From: Marihabitans asiaticum
GTDB taxonomy: Bacteria > Actinomycetota > Actinomycetes > Actinomycetales > Dermatophilaceae
Direction of reading: 5' to 3'
NCBI RefSeq assembly: GCF_007828725.1
Contig: NZ_VIUW01000001.1
Coordinates: 620,001 to 684,000 of the forward strand
DNA length: 64,000 nucleotides
Positions within the stretch are counted from its first letter, which is position 1, and every line of letters starts with the position of its first letter. The position numbers were made by a program, and so were the translations under genes. Shown one piece after another: positions 44,010 through 51,358 of the stretch. The notes beneath the pieces were generated by a model. That model was not told the DNA's origin and searched no databases. It saw only the letters and a program-made list of their open reading frames with translations.

Positions 44010-45305
44010 GTGAGCCCCACCTTCGCCTCTCTCTCGATCCGCAACTACCGCGTCTGGGCGCTCGGCGCGCTGATCTCCAACGTCGGCACCTGGATGGGTC
44101 GGGTCTCCCAGGACTGGGTCGTCCTCACCGAGCTGACCGACCACTCCGCCAGCGCCCTCGGCATCGTCACCGGCCTGCAGTTCCTGCCCGTCCTGCTCCT
44201 CGCGCCGTGGAGCGGCGCCGTGACCGACCAGCTGCCCAAGCGGACGCTGCTCATGGTCACCCAGACCGTGCTGCTGCTCTCGGCCCTCATCGGCGGCGTC
44301 CTCGTGCTGACCGGCACCGCGCAGCTGTGGCACTTCTACGCCCTCGCGCTGCTCACCGGTGTCGCCACCGCCTTCGACAACCCGGCGCGGCAGACCTTCG
44401 TCGGCGAGATGGTGCCGAGCACCCGGCTGCCCAACGCCGTCGCGCTGAACAGCGCCTCCTTCAACCTCGGCCGCCTCGTCGGCCCTGCTGTCGCCGGTGT
44501 CTCGATCGCGGCCGTCGGGTCGGGCCCGACGATGCTGGCCAACGCCGCCACCTTCGCCGCGGTGCTGCTCTCCCTGGCCGCCCTGCGCGCCGCCGATCTC
44601 ACCCCGGCGCCGCGGGCCGCCCGCCGCGGCTCGATCTCCGAGGGGCTGCGCTACGTGCGCGGACGTCCCGACCTGCAGCTCGTCATGCTCCTGATCTTCG
44701 TGCTCGGCACCTTCGGGATGAACTTCCAGATCACCATCGCGCTCATGGCCACGCAGGTCTTCGACAAGGGGTCTCAGGAGTACGGCCTGCTCGGCTCGGT
44801 CATGGCGATCGGCTCGCTCGCCGCGGCCCTGCTCGCCGCCCGGCGCTCCGAGCCGCGGCTGCGGGTGCTCCTGCTCGCCCTGCTCGGCTTCACCGTGGCT
44901 GCCGGCGCCGCGGCGCTCGCACCCGGCTACCTCGCCTTCGCCGTCGCGCTCGCGGCGTGCGGGCTCACCGCGCTCACCGCGATGACCACGGCCAACGCGA
45001 TGGTGCAGATGCGCACCGATCCCGCGATGCGCGGCCGGGTCATGGCCCTGTACATGGCGATCTTCTTCGGCGGCACCCCGATCGGCGCGCCGGTCGTCGG
45101 GTGGATCGGCGACGTCCTCGGGCCGCGCTGGACCATCGGGGTCGGAGCGATCGCCATCGCGCTCACCCTCGCGGCGGTGTCGGTCTGGCTCGCCCATCGT
45201 GAGAACGTGTCGGTGAGCTATGAGTCGGCGCGCCGTCCGCGGATCGTCGTGACCAGCACCCCGGTGCGCCGACCCACCCACACGATGCCGGAGGCCGCCC
45301 GATGA
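44010..45305 (+). CDS. MFS transporter, MFS_3 (EntS-like) type
   Basis: A 431-residue permease starting FASLSIRNYRVWALGALISNVGTWMGR in its first 30 residues, the usual opening of the MFS_3 family that includes the enterobactin exporter EntS. The loop GAVTDQLPKRTLL and helix-5 segment FDNPARQTFVGEMVP are diagnostic. About twelve helices, then a cytoplasmic tail. It should export a drug or siderophore-like compound under MarR control. Its stop overlaps the start of a 27-residue membrane peptide gene. Confidence 0.86.
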   Translation: MSPTFASLSIRNYRVWALGALISNVGTWMGRVSQDWVVLTELTDHSASALGIVTGLQFLPVLLLAPWSGAVTDQLPKRTLLMVTQTVLLLSALIGGVLVLTGTAQLWHFYALALLTGVATAFDNPARQTFVGEMVPSTRLPNAVALNSASFNLGRLVGPAVAGVSIAAVGSGPTMLANAATFAAVLLSLAALRAADLTPAPRAARRGSISEGLRYVRGRPDLQLVMLLIFVLGTFGMNFQITIALMATQVFDKGSQEYGLLGSVMAIGSLAAALLAARRSEPRLRVLLLALLGFTVAAGAAALAPGYLAFAVALAACGLTALTAMTTANAMVQMRTDPAMRGRVMALYMAIFFGGTPIGAPVVGWIGDVLGPRWTIGVGAIAIALTLAAVSVWLAHRENVSVSYESARRPRIVVTSTPVRRPTHTMPEAAR

Positions 45306-45385
45306 GCCCACGAGTTCGCCGCGTGACGACGATCGTCGTCCTCTTCTCCCTCGTCTTCGCCGTCGCCGCGGGGTTCTTCCTGTAG
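45302..45385 (+). CDS. 27-residue single-helix membrane peptide
   Basis: ATG 45302 overlaps the MFS stop as ATGA. The peptide has a basic N-terminus (MSPRVRRV) and then one hydrophobic stretch (IVVLFSLVFAVAAGFFL) up to the TAG. Both the overlap and the positive-inside single helix suggest a real translated microprotein, perhaps an accessory subunit of the exporter. I do not recognise homologues. Too short to prove by sequence alone. Confidence 0.5.
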   Translation: MSPRVRRVTTIVVLFSLVFAVAAGFFL

Positions 45386-45401
45386 GAGGTCGGCCGACCG
45401 C

Positions 45402-45470
45402 GCAGCACTTTGTTGGCCGTGCAGCAGATGCATCTGCTGCACGGCCGCGGAAGTGCTGCATGCAGCACTT
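45402..45470. repeat. Hairpin pair, GTGCTGCATGCAGCA family
   Basis: A perfect 32-bp palindrome (45415-45446, core GCAGATGCATCTGC) and a perfect 20-bp palindrome AAGTGCTGCATGCAGCACTT (45451-45470). The outer GCAGCACTT at 45402 can also pair with AAGTGCTGC at 45451, giving alternative folds. It separates convergent genes and probably ends both transcripts. Confidence 0.7.
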
Positions 45471-45473
45471 TGG

Positions 45474-46601
45474 TCAGCGGTGGTCGAGCAGGTGGTCCAG
45501 GCAGGCGAGGAGGGCCCGGACGTCGTCGGGCTCGATCGCGGGGAAGGTCGCGATCCGCAGCTGGTTGCGGCCGAGCTTGCGGTAGGGCTCGACGTCGACC
45601 ACGCCGTGCTCGCGCAGCGTCGCCGCCATCGCCGCCGCGTCGACGTCGTCGGCGAAGTCGACCGTCGTCACCACCTGGCTGCGGTGCTCGACCTCACGGA
45701 CGAAGGGGGTGGCCTCCGCCCGATCCTCGGCCCAGTCGTAGACCAGGCCGGAGGACTCCCGGGTCCGGGCGTCGGCCCAGGCCAGCCCACCGTTGTCGAG
45801 GATCCAGCGGACCTGCTCGTCGAGCATCACCAGGGTCGCGAGCGCCGGGGTGTTGTAGGTCTGGTCCTGGCGGGACTGCTCGATCGCGGTGACGAGGTCG
45901 AGGCTCGCCGGGATCCACGTGCCCGAGTCCTTGAGGTCGACGGCGCGCTCGATCGCGGTCGGGCTCATCAGCGCCAGCCACAGCCCCCCGTCGGAGGCGA
46001 AGCACTTCTGCGGCGCGAAGTAGTACACGTCGGTCTCGGCGAGGTCGACCGCGACGCCACCGGCCGCCGAGGTGGCGTCCACGACGACGAGCGAGCCGGG
46101 ATCCCCCTTCGGCCGGCGCACCGGAGCCATCGCGCCGGTCGAGGTCTCGTTGTGCGGCCACGCGTAGAGGTCGACCCCCTCCTCGGGCTCGGGGAGGGCG
46201 ACCGACCCGGGTGCCGCCTCGCGCACGCTCGGGTCTTGAACGAAGGGGGCGGAGCGGGTCACCTCGGCGAACTTGGCGGAGAACTCACCGAAGACGCAGT
46301 GCTGGGCCTTCTGCTCCAGCAGGCCGAAGGTCGCCACGTCCCAGAAGGCCGTCGACCCGCCGTTGCCGAGCACCACCTCGTAGCCGTCCGGGGCGTCGAA
46401 GAGGTCGAGCAGCCCGCGCCGCACCGACCCGACGAGGGAGCGCACCGGCTGCTGCCGGTGCGACGTCCCGAGCAGAGGCGTCCTCCCGTCACCGACCTCG
46501 GCCAGCCGAGCGAGCGCGGCGACCTGCTCCGGGCGCACCTTGCTCGGGCCGGCGCCGAATCGGCCGTCGGTCGGGAGCAGGTGGGCCGGTAGCGCGCTCA
46601 C
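45474..46601 (-). CDS. serC: Phosphoserine aminotransferase
   Basis: A 375-residue class-V PLP aminotransferase of the actinobacterial SerC type, converting 3-phosphohydroxypyruvate and glutamate to phosphoserine. GAGPSKVRPEQV at the N-terminus, LGTSHRQQPV, and the Schiff-base lysine K199 in YYFAPQKCFASDGGLW are clear. The GTG at 46601 overlaps the upstream hotdog-protein gene by 4 bp. Needed for serine and, in these bacteria, also linked to pyridoxal synthesis in some species. Confidence 0.93.
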   Translation of the reverse strand: MSALPAHLLPTDGRFGAGPSKVRPEQVAALARLAEVGDGRTPLLGTSHRQQPVRSLVGSVRRGLLDLFDAPDGYEVVLGNGGSTAFWDVATFGLLEQKAQHCVFGEFSAKFAEVTRSAPFVQDPSVREAAPGSVALPEPEEGVDLYAWPHNETSTGAMAPVRRPKGDPGSLVVVDATSAAGGVAVDLAETDVYYFAPQKCFASDGGLWLALMSPTAIERAVDLKDSGTWIPASLDLVTAIEQSRQDQTYNTPALATLVMLDEQVRWILDNGGLAWADARTRESSGLVYDWAEDRAEATPFVREVEHRSQVVTTVDFADDVDAAAMAATLREHGVVDVEPYRKLGRNQLRIATFPAIEPDDVRALLACLDHLLDHR

Positions 46602-47380
46602 GAGCCCTCCCGACCGGTCGCAGCCGACCCCGCGGGCGCGGTGCCGGGGATCGTCTCCCGGGTGACGACGATCCAGGTCGCGGCGGCCTGCGCGAGCACC
46701 TCGCCGCCGTCCAGCAGCGCCGTGCCGCAGTGCCGCTTGCGCCCCTCCCGGCCCTCGTCCCACGCCATGACGACGAGCTCGCGCTCCCGCGGCACGTCGG
46801 CGAGGACCTGCGCGGTGAAGGTGCCGAGCAGCAGGGTGTCCTCGCCGAAGCCGACGGCGAAGGCCCCGGGGCAGTCCAGCGCGGCGAGCACCGGCGGCAG
46901 CCCCTCGTCCGGAAGCGTCACCGTCGCGGCGTGCACCGACGTGCTGGGGACCGATCCGGCGTAGATGTGCAGGCCATCCGCCGCATCCGGGCCGCACACG
47001 TAGCACCCGGGGTAGGGGTGGCTGGTGATGTCACAGTCGGCGGCGGCCTGGCGCGCGGTCGCGAGGTCGACCGGGCTCGGCACGGTCAGCGCGGGCGCCG
47101 GAGCTCGCCGCGCCGACCCGATGAGCGTCTCCCCGTCGAGCAGTCGCACGCTGACGTCGGCGTCGCCCGCCTCCCCGTCGACCTCCCACCGCAGCGGGGT
47201 CTCGACCGGCGTCGGGGCCGAGAGCCGCACCTGGACCGCGGGCAGGTCGTCGGTCGCCGCGCTCAGCGCGTCGACCCGCTCGGCGAGGAGTCCGCAGACC
47301 CAGCCGCCGTTGCCGCAGCCCGGTGGGCCGGACCGTGCAGCGGGGACGACCGAGGACGAAGGGGGGTGATCCGTGGCCAT
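46598..47380 (-). CDS. Hotdog-fold thioesterase-like protein
   Basis: A 260-residue protein that reads as two hotdog repeats. The first half has GNGGWVCGLLAERVDAL and VQVRLSAPTPVETPLRWEV; the middle holds a distinctive HPYPGCYVCGPDA segment; the second half has DCPGAFAVGF and GTFTAQVL. Related proteins are listed as thioesterase-superfamily members without proven substrate. It precedes serC with a 4-bp overlap. A TAGGCT box 8 nt before the ATG suggests a leaderless operon. Confidence 0.6.
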   Translation of the reverse strand: MATDHPPSSSVVPAARSGPPGCGNGGWVCGLLAERVDALSAATDDLPAVQVRLSAPTPVETPLRWEVDGEAGDADVSVRLLDGETLIGSARRAPAPALTVPSPVDLATARQAAADCDITSHPYPGCYVCGPDAADGLHIYAGSVPSTSVHAATVTLPDEGLPPVLAALDCPGAFAVGFGEDTLLLGTFTAQVLADVPRERELVVMAWDEGREGRKRHCGTALLDGGEVLAQAAATWIVVTRETIPGTAPAGSAATGREGS

Positions 47381-47388
47381 GTCCGCTG

Positions 47389-47394
47389 AGCCTA
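47389..47394 (-). promoter_or_regulatory. -10 box of the hotdog-serC operon
   Basis: TAGGCT on the minus strand, 8 nt before ATG 47380. Confidence 0.5.
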
Positions 47395-47435
47395 CTGACG
47401 CAGGCGCGCCCGACGGGAGGTGCCAGGCTGAGTCG

Positions 47436-48683
47436 GTGAGCGCACCCCCCTTCGCCTGGCGGCAGATCGCGTTGCCGGCCTACGGGCCGGTGATCGGCAA
47501 CGGCACGGCCATCGGCGCGGTGCTGCCGGTCGCCGCGCTGCGGGCGCACGAGCAGCTCGGCGCCTCTCTCGCGGCCGCGGGGCTCGTCGTCGCGCTGATC
47601 GGCGTGGGCCAGCTGATCGGTGCGCTGCCCGCCGGGGTGCTCGTCGCCCGAGTGGGTGAGCGGCGTGCCCTCGTACTTGCCGGGGTCGTCGACGTGGTCG
47701 CGCTCGCGGTGGCCGGGTTCGTGCCGAGCCTGGTCGTCATGGGCGCCGCGCTGTGCGTCGCGGGTCTGGCGAGCAGCGTGTACTTCCTCGCCCGCCAGGG
47801 ATTCATGATCGACCTGCTGCCGGCGGACCGGCTCGCTCGTGGGATGTCCCTGCTCGGCGGCGCGCTGCGGCTGGGGATGCTCCTCGGGCCGGCCCTCGGG
47901 GGCGTGGCGGTGTCGCTGGTTGGGCTGCAGGGGGCCTTCGTCGTCGCGATCGCCGGGGCGGCGACATCCCTGACCATCGTCGCGCTGACCCCTGACATCA
48001 CCGCCTCCCGTGACCGGGCGATGGGCGCCGCAGCGGCGGGCGAGCAGGGGCTGGGCAGCCTCGTGCGGGTGCTGCGGCGCCACGCGCGGACCCTGCTCAC
48101 CGTCGGCGGGGCCGTGGTGATCATGTCCGCGCTGCGGCAGGCGCGCGTGGTGATCCTGCCCCTCTGGGCCGCCCATCTCGGGCTCGGCGGTGTGGAGAGC
48201 TCGACCGCCTTCGCCGTGGCCGGCGCGCTCGAGCTGCTCCTCGTCTACCCGGCGGGATGGGTGATGGACCAGGTGGGGCGCGCGGCGGTGGCGACCCCGA
48301 TGACCGTCCTGCTCGCGGTCACCATCGCGGCGCTGCCGCTGGCGGACGGCTTCGGCGGCCTCGTGGCCGTCGCGAGCGCCATGGCGGTGGCGAACGGGCT
48401 CGGCGCGGGGATCGTCATGACGCTCGGCGCGGACAACGCCCCCGACGCCGGTCGCTCGGAGTTCCTCGGTGGGTGGCGCTTCTGCGGCGAGGTCGGGCAC
48501 GCCGGCGGCTCGCTGGCCGTGGCCGTGCTCACCGCGCTGGTCAGCCTCACGACGACGGCGCTCGCGATCGGCGTGGTGGGGCTGCTCGGCGCGGGGTGGG
48601 TGGGGTGGTGGACCCTCCGCAGCGATCGAGCAGCGGCTAAGGGTGGCCTAAGTGGGCGCGACGTTGCACAATCATCTTCGTGA
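47436..48683 (+). CDS. MFS transporter
   Basis: A 415-residue permease with about twelve helices. Loop 2-3 is PAGVLVARVGERRALVLAG and helix 5 carries GGALRLGMLLGPALGG, features of drug-efflux-type MFS proteins. GTG 47436 is chosen because CAGGCT lies 6 nt upstream; an ATG at 47385 would add a non-hydrophobic leader. It overlaps the DtxR-family gene by 4 bp, so transport and metal sensing may be linked, possibly siderophore or metal export (inference). Confidence 0.78.
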   Translation: MSAPPFAWRQIALPAYGPVIGNGTAIGAVLPVAALRAHEQLGASLAAAGLVVALIGVGQLIGALPAGVLVARVGERRALVLAGVVDVVALAVAGFVPSLVVMGAALCVAGLASSVYFLARQGFMIDLLPADRLARGMSLLGGALRLGMLLGPALGGVAVSLVGLQGAFVVAIAGAATSLTIVALTPDITASRDRAMGAAAAGEQGLGSLVRVLRRHARTLLTVGGAVVIMSALRQARVVILPLWAAHLGLGGVESSTAFAVAGALELLLVYPAGWVMDQVGRAAVATPMTVLLAVTIAALPLADGFGGLVAVASAMAVANGLGAGIVMTLGADNAPDAGRSEFLGGWRFCGEVGHAGGSLAVAVLTALVSLTTTALAIGVVGLLGAGWVGWWTLRSDRAAAKGGLSGRDVAQSSS

Positions 48684-49381
48684 AGGACCTCGTCGATACC
48701 ACTGAGATGTACCTCCGGACGATCTTCGAGCTCAGGGAGGAGGGCATCACCCCGATGCGTGCCCGGATCGCGGAGCGGCTGGACCACTCGGGTCCGACGG
48801 TGTCGCAGACCGTTGCCCGGATGGAGCGCGACGGGCTGGTGACGGTGGGGGAGGACCGGCGCCTCGCGCTGACCGACGAGGGCAGCCGCTACGCCACGAG
48901 GGTCATGCGCAAGCACCGTCTCGCCGAGCTGCTGCTCACCGAGGTGATCGGCCTGGAGTGGGAGTTCGTCCACGAGGAGGCCTGCCGCTGGGAGCACGTC
49001 ATGAGCGACCAGGTCGAGCGCAAGATCGTGGCGCTGCTCGGCGAGCACCGCGAGTCCCCCTACGGCAACCCGATCCCCGGTCTGGACGAGCTCCTCGGCG
49101 AGGAGGGCCCGGACGACTTCCGCGAGGGGCTGGCCAGCCTGACCGAGGTCGCCGTGAACGCGATCGAGGGCCCGCACGTCGTGCGCCGACTCGGTGAGCC
49201 GGTCCAGGGCGACGAGGGAGCCCTCGCCCTGCTGACCGCCGCCGAGATCCGCCCGAATGAGCGGGTCGACGTCTTCGACGACGCCGACCGGATCGTCATC
49301 GTCCGCGAGGGCCAGCCCAGGAGCGAAGGGGTGTCCCTGCCGCTCGACGTCGCCAGCCACGTCTTCGTCGGCCGGCCCTGA
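48680..49381 (+). CDS. ideR: DtxR/IdeR-family iron-dependent repressor
   Basis: A 233-residue metal-dependent repressor with the full DtxR layout: winged helix (DHSGPTVSQTVARMERDGL), dimerisation domain and a C-terminal SH3-like domain. Metal ligands fall at the exact DtxR numbers: primary site M10, C102, E105, H106 and ancillary site H79, E83, H98. The Cys at 102 points to Fe(II) sensing (DtxR/IdeR) and not Mn (MntR). It is coupled to an MFS gene upstream. I saw no clear iron box in the window. Confidence 0.9.
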   Translation: MKDLVDTTEMYLRTIFELREEGITPMRARIAERLDHSGPTVSQTVARMERDGLVTVGEDRRLALTDEGSRYATRVMRKHRLAELLLTEVIGLEWEFVHEEACRWEHVMSDQVERKIVALLGEHRESPYGNPIPGLDELLGEEGPDDFREGLASLTEVAVNAIEGPHVVRRLGEPVQGDEGALALLTAAEIRPNERVDVFDDADRIVIVREGQPRSEGVSLPLDVASHVFVGRP

Positions 49382-49467
49382 GTCTCACCCGAAGCGCTCA
49401 TCGGCGCGCGCCGATTCGGGGTGGGTGTACCCCCTTCGCTCCTCCCAGTCGCCAGATTTGCCCTCTT

Positions 49468-49513
49468 GGCAGAAATGGCGGGCGTGTCGCGCGACACGCC
49501 CGCCATTTCTGCC
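49468..49513. terminator. Perfect 46-bp palindrome after the DtxR gene
   Basis: Two 23-bp arms with no loop, starting GGCAGAAATGGCGGGCGTG and centred on GCGC. It lies 86 bp past the stop. The rest of 49382-49671 holds four scattered CGAAGGGG copies and no gene I can support. Confidence 0.7.
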
Positions 49514-49671
49514 CGAACGGCACGAGTGGCGAAGGGGGCCTAGGCGGGCGCCGGGACTGGGGACGAAGGGGGCAGGGCTGGGCGGGCGCGCTATCCCGGC
49601 TCGCCGTGACCAGAATGTGACATTCGGTTCGGCGGTGTGTACGGTCGGGCACGTCCACCACGACACGGTGG

Positions 49672-49856
49672 GCCGCCAACCACGGATCGCCGAGTCCTGC
49701 TGCCGTGGTCGGTGCCCCTGGCATCACATGCAGCAGGAACGGGGGACCCACTCGCGGAGCGCAAGCTCCTAGGGGTCAAGTCCTCCAGGTCGCCCGCGGG
49801 CGGCCGAGGGCCGGGTGAACCTCCACCCGAACCCGACAGCTCACCTCGTAGGCGCG
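49672..49856 (+). promoter_or_regulatory. Cyclic di-AMP riboswitch (ydaO/yuaA class)
   Basis: The conserved blocks of the ydaO-yuaA RNA appear in order: CGCCGAGTCCTG near the 5' end, AACGGGGGACCCA, CTAGGGGTCAAG, and the closing CCCGAACCCGACAGCTCACC followed by TCGTAGGCG. It ends 13 nt before the start of an NlpC/P60 cell-wall hydrolase, the usual target in actinobacteria. High c-di-AMP should turn the gene off. Confidence 0.93.
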
Positions 49857-49869
49857 CAGAGGACATGAC

Positions 49870-50847
49870 GTGACCGAACGTGCACACGGCCGCCACCGCG
49901 CGGCAGGCCGCTACAACCCGGCGACCGAGCTGGCGACCCTCGTCTCCGAGGCGTCCACGCCCCTCCTGAAGGGCTCCGCCGTCCTCGCCGCGACGGGTGG
50001 GCTCGTCGCCGCCGTCGCGGTGCCCGCCGTCGCGGCCGACACCGAGGCCGTCGCGGAGTCCCGTCCCGCAGCGGCCGCGCCGGCGGCAGCGGCCCCGGCA
50101 GTCGCCGCGCCCGAGACGGTCACCCCGTCGGTCACCGCTCAGGCCTTCGGCGCCCTGACCGTCGAGGCGGTCAAGAAGCCCGAGGGTCCGCCCCGCTGGC
50201 TGGTCGAGCAGCGCCAGCGTGAGGCGCAGGAGGCCCGCGAGGCCGAGCAGGCTCAGGCGGCGCAGGAGGCCCGCGAGGCCGAGGAGGCCCGCGCGGCCCG
50301 CGACGCCGAGCGCGAGTCCCAGGCCGCGCAGGAGCAGGCCGGGCAGTCGGAGTCCTCCAGCGCCGACGCCACGTCCAGCCAGCCCTCCGCCGGCGGCTCG
50401 GGCAGCTCCTCGTCCACCAGCTCGAGCAGCTCCTCCACCAGCGCGAGCGGCTCGTCGTCGAGCGGCTCGGGCAGCTCGTCCACCACGGCCAAGCAGAGCG
50501 CGCCGCCGGCAACGTCCGGCGGGGTCATCGGCATCGCCAAGCAGTACACCGGCACCCCGTACGTCTACGGCGGGTCCAGCCCCTCCGGCTTCGACTGCTC
50601 GGGCTTCACCCAGTACGTCTTCGGCAAGGCCGGCAAGTCCCTGCCCCGCGTGACGACCGCGCAGCAGGCCGCCACCGTGCCGGTGAGCAACCCCCAGCCG
50701 GGCGACCTCGTCTTCTTCGGCTCCCCTGCCTGGCACGTCGGGATCTACGTGGGCAACGGCCAGATGATCGACGCTCCGCGGACGGGCAAGTCGGTCTCGG
50801 TCCGCCCGGTCTTCAGCGGCGTGTCCGGCTACGGCCGGGTCCAGTAA
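49870..50847 (+). CDS. Secreted NlpC/P60 peptidoglycan hydrolase
   Basis: A 325-residue protein. A signal-like hydrophobic segment (about 36-56) precedes an Ala/Pro stretch, a charged helical region rich in Glu-Ala-Arg (about 108-155), a long Ser/Gly linker (about 160-205) and a C-terminal NlpC/P60 domain with catalytic C243 (FDCSGF) and H289 (WHVGIY). It cuts peptide stems in cell-wall peptidoglycan. GTG 49870 follows AGAGGA; the nearby ATG 49865 is out of frame. Controlled by the c-di-AMP riboswitch. Confidence 0.9.
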   Translation: MTERAHGRHRAAGRYNPATELATLVSEASTPLLKGSAVLAATGGLVAAVAVPAVAADTEAVAESRPAAAAPAAAAPAVAAPETVTPSVTAQAFGALTVEAVKKPEGPPRWLVEQRQREAQEAREAEQAQAAQEAREAEEARAARDAERESQAAQEQAGQSESSSADATSSQPSAGGSGSSSSTSSSSSSTSASGSSSSGSGSSSTTAKQSAPPATSGGVIGIAKQYTGTPYVYGGSSPSGFDCSGFTQYVFGKAGKSLPRVTTAQQAATVPVSNPQPGDLVFFGSPAWHVGIYVGNGQMIDAPRTGKSVSVRPVFSGVSGYGRVQ

Positions 50848-50873
50848 CCGGCACCCGACCTCCCCCCTTCGCC

Positions 50874-50915
50874 CGCCCCCGCCGGCAGGAACCACGGTTC
50901 CCGCCGGCGGGGGCG
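50874..50915. terminator. Terminator between convergent NlpC/P60 and trkA genes
   Basis: Outer 12-bp arms CGCCCCCGCCGG / CCGGCGGGGGCG and inner arms GAACC / GGTTC. Confidence 0.75.
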
Positions 50916-50938
50916 TCGCCGTTCTCGAGCGGGTGGGC

Positions 50939-51358
50939 TCACCCCTTCGCCTGACGGTCGATGAGCTCGCCGGCCATCGTCAGGCCGGCCTCGCGCTCCG
51001 GCTGCATGATCCGGGTCGCCCCCAGCCGGCTGAGCGCCTTGGTGTGCTGCGAGGACCCCGACTTGGCCCAGATCTCCTTCACCCCGAGGGAGTTCAGCGA
51101 GGTGAGGATGAGCAGGGAGGCCTCGATGTCGGTCATCCCGAGCACGCACAGGGTGTCGGGGGTGATGCCGAGCTGCTCGAGGGTCTCGACGTCGTGCGCC
51201 TCGGCGATCGCGAGATGCCGGATGTCGTCGGCGAGCGACTGGACCAGCCGCTCGTCGGTGTCCACGCCGAGCACCCGGACCCCGGCCTGCTCGAGCTCCA
51301 TGGCGAGCGCGCTGCCGAAGCGGCCGAGCCCCAGCACGGCGACGTCGTACCTAGCCAA
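50939..51358 (-). CDS. TrkA/KtrA-like RCK subunit lacking RCK_C
   Basis: A 139-residue Rossmann protein: the nucleotide loop VLGLGRFGSALA, the acidic residue in VLGVDTD, and the DVETLEQLGI and LNSLGVKEIWAKS blocks define an RCK_N domain. KtrA proteins are about 220 residues because an RCK_C domain follows; here the stop comes right after RCK_N. It binds ATP/ADP or NAD and gates the TrkH/KtrB channel encoded 8 bp of overlap upstream. The missing RCK_C is notable because that domain is where c-di-AMP binds in KtrA. Confidence 0.85.
   Translation of the reverse strand: MARYDVAVLGLGRFGSALAMELEQAGVRVLGVDTDERLVQSLADDIRHLAIAEAHDVETLEQLGITPDTLCVLGMTDIEASLLILTSLNSLGVKEIWAKSGSSQHTKALSRLGATRIMQPEREAGLTMAGELIDRQAKG

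Noticed and set aside
49865-49870. ATG 49865 as start of the NlpC/P60 gene
   Set aside because: It is out of frame and meets TGA at once (ATG ACG TGA); GTG 49870 gives the correct frame.
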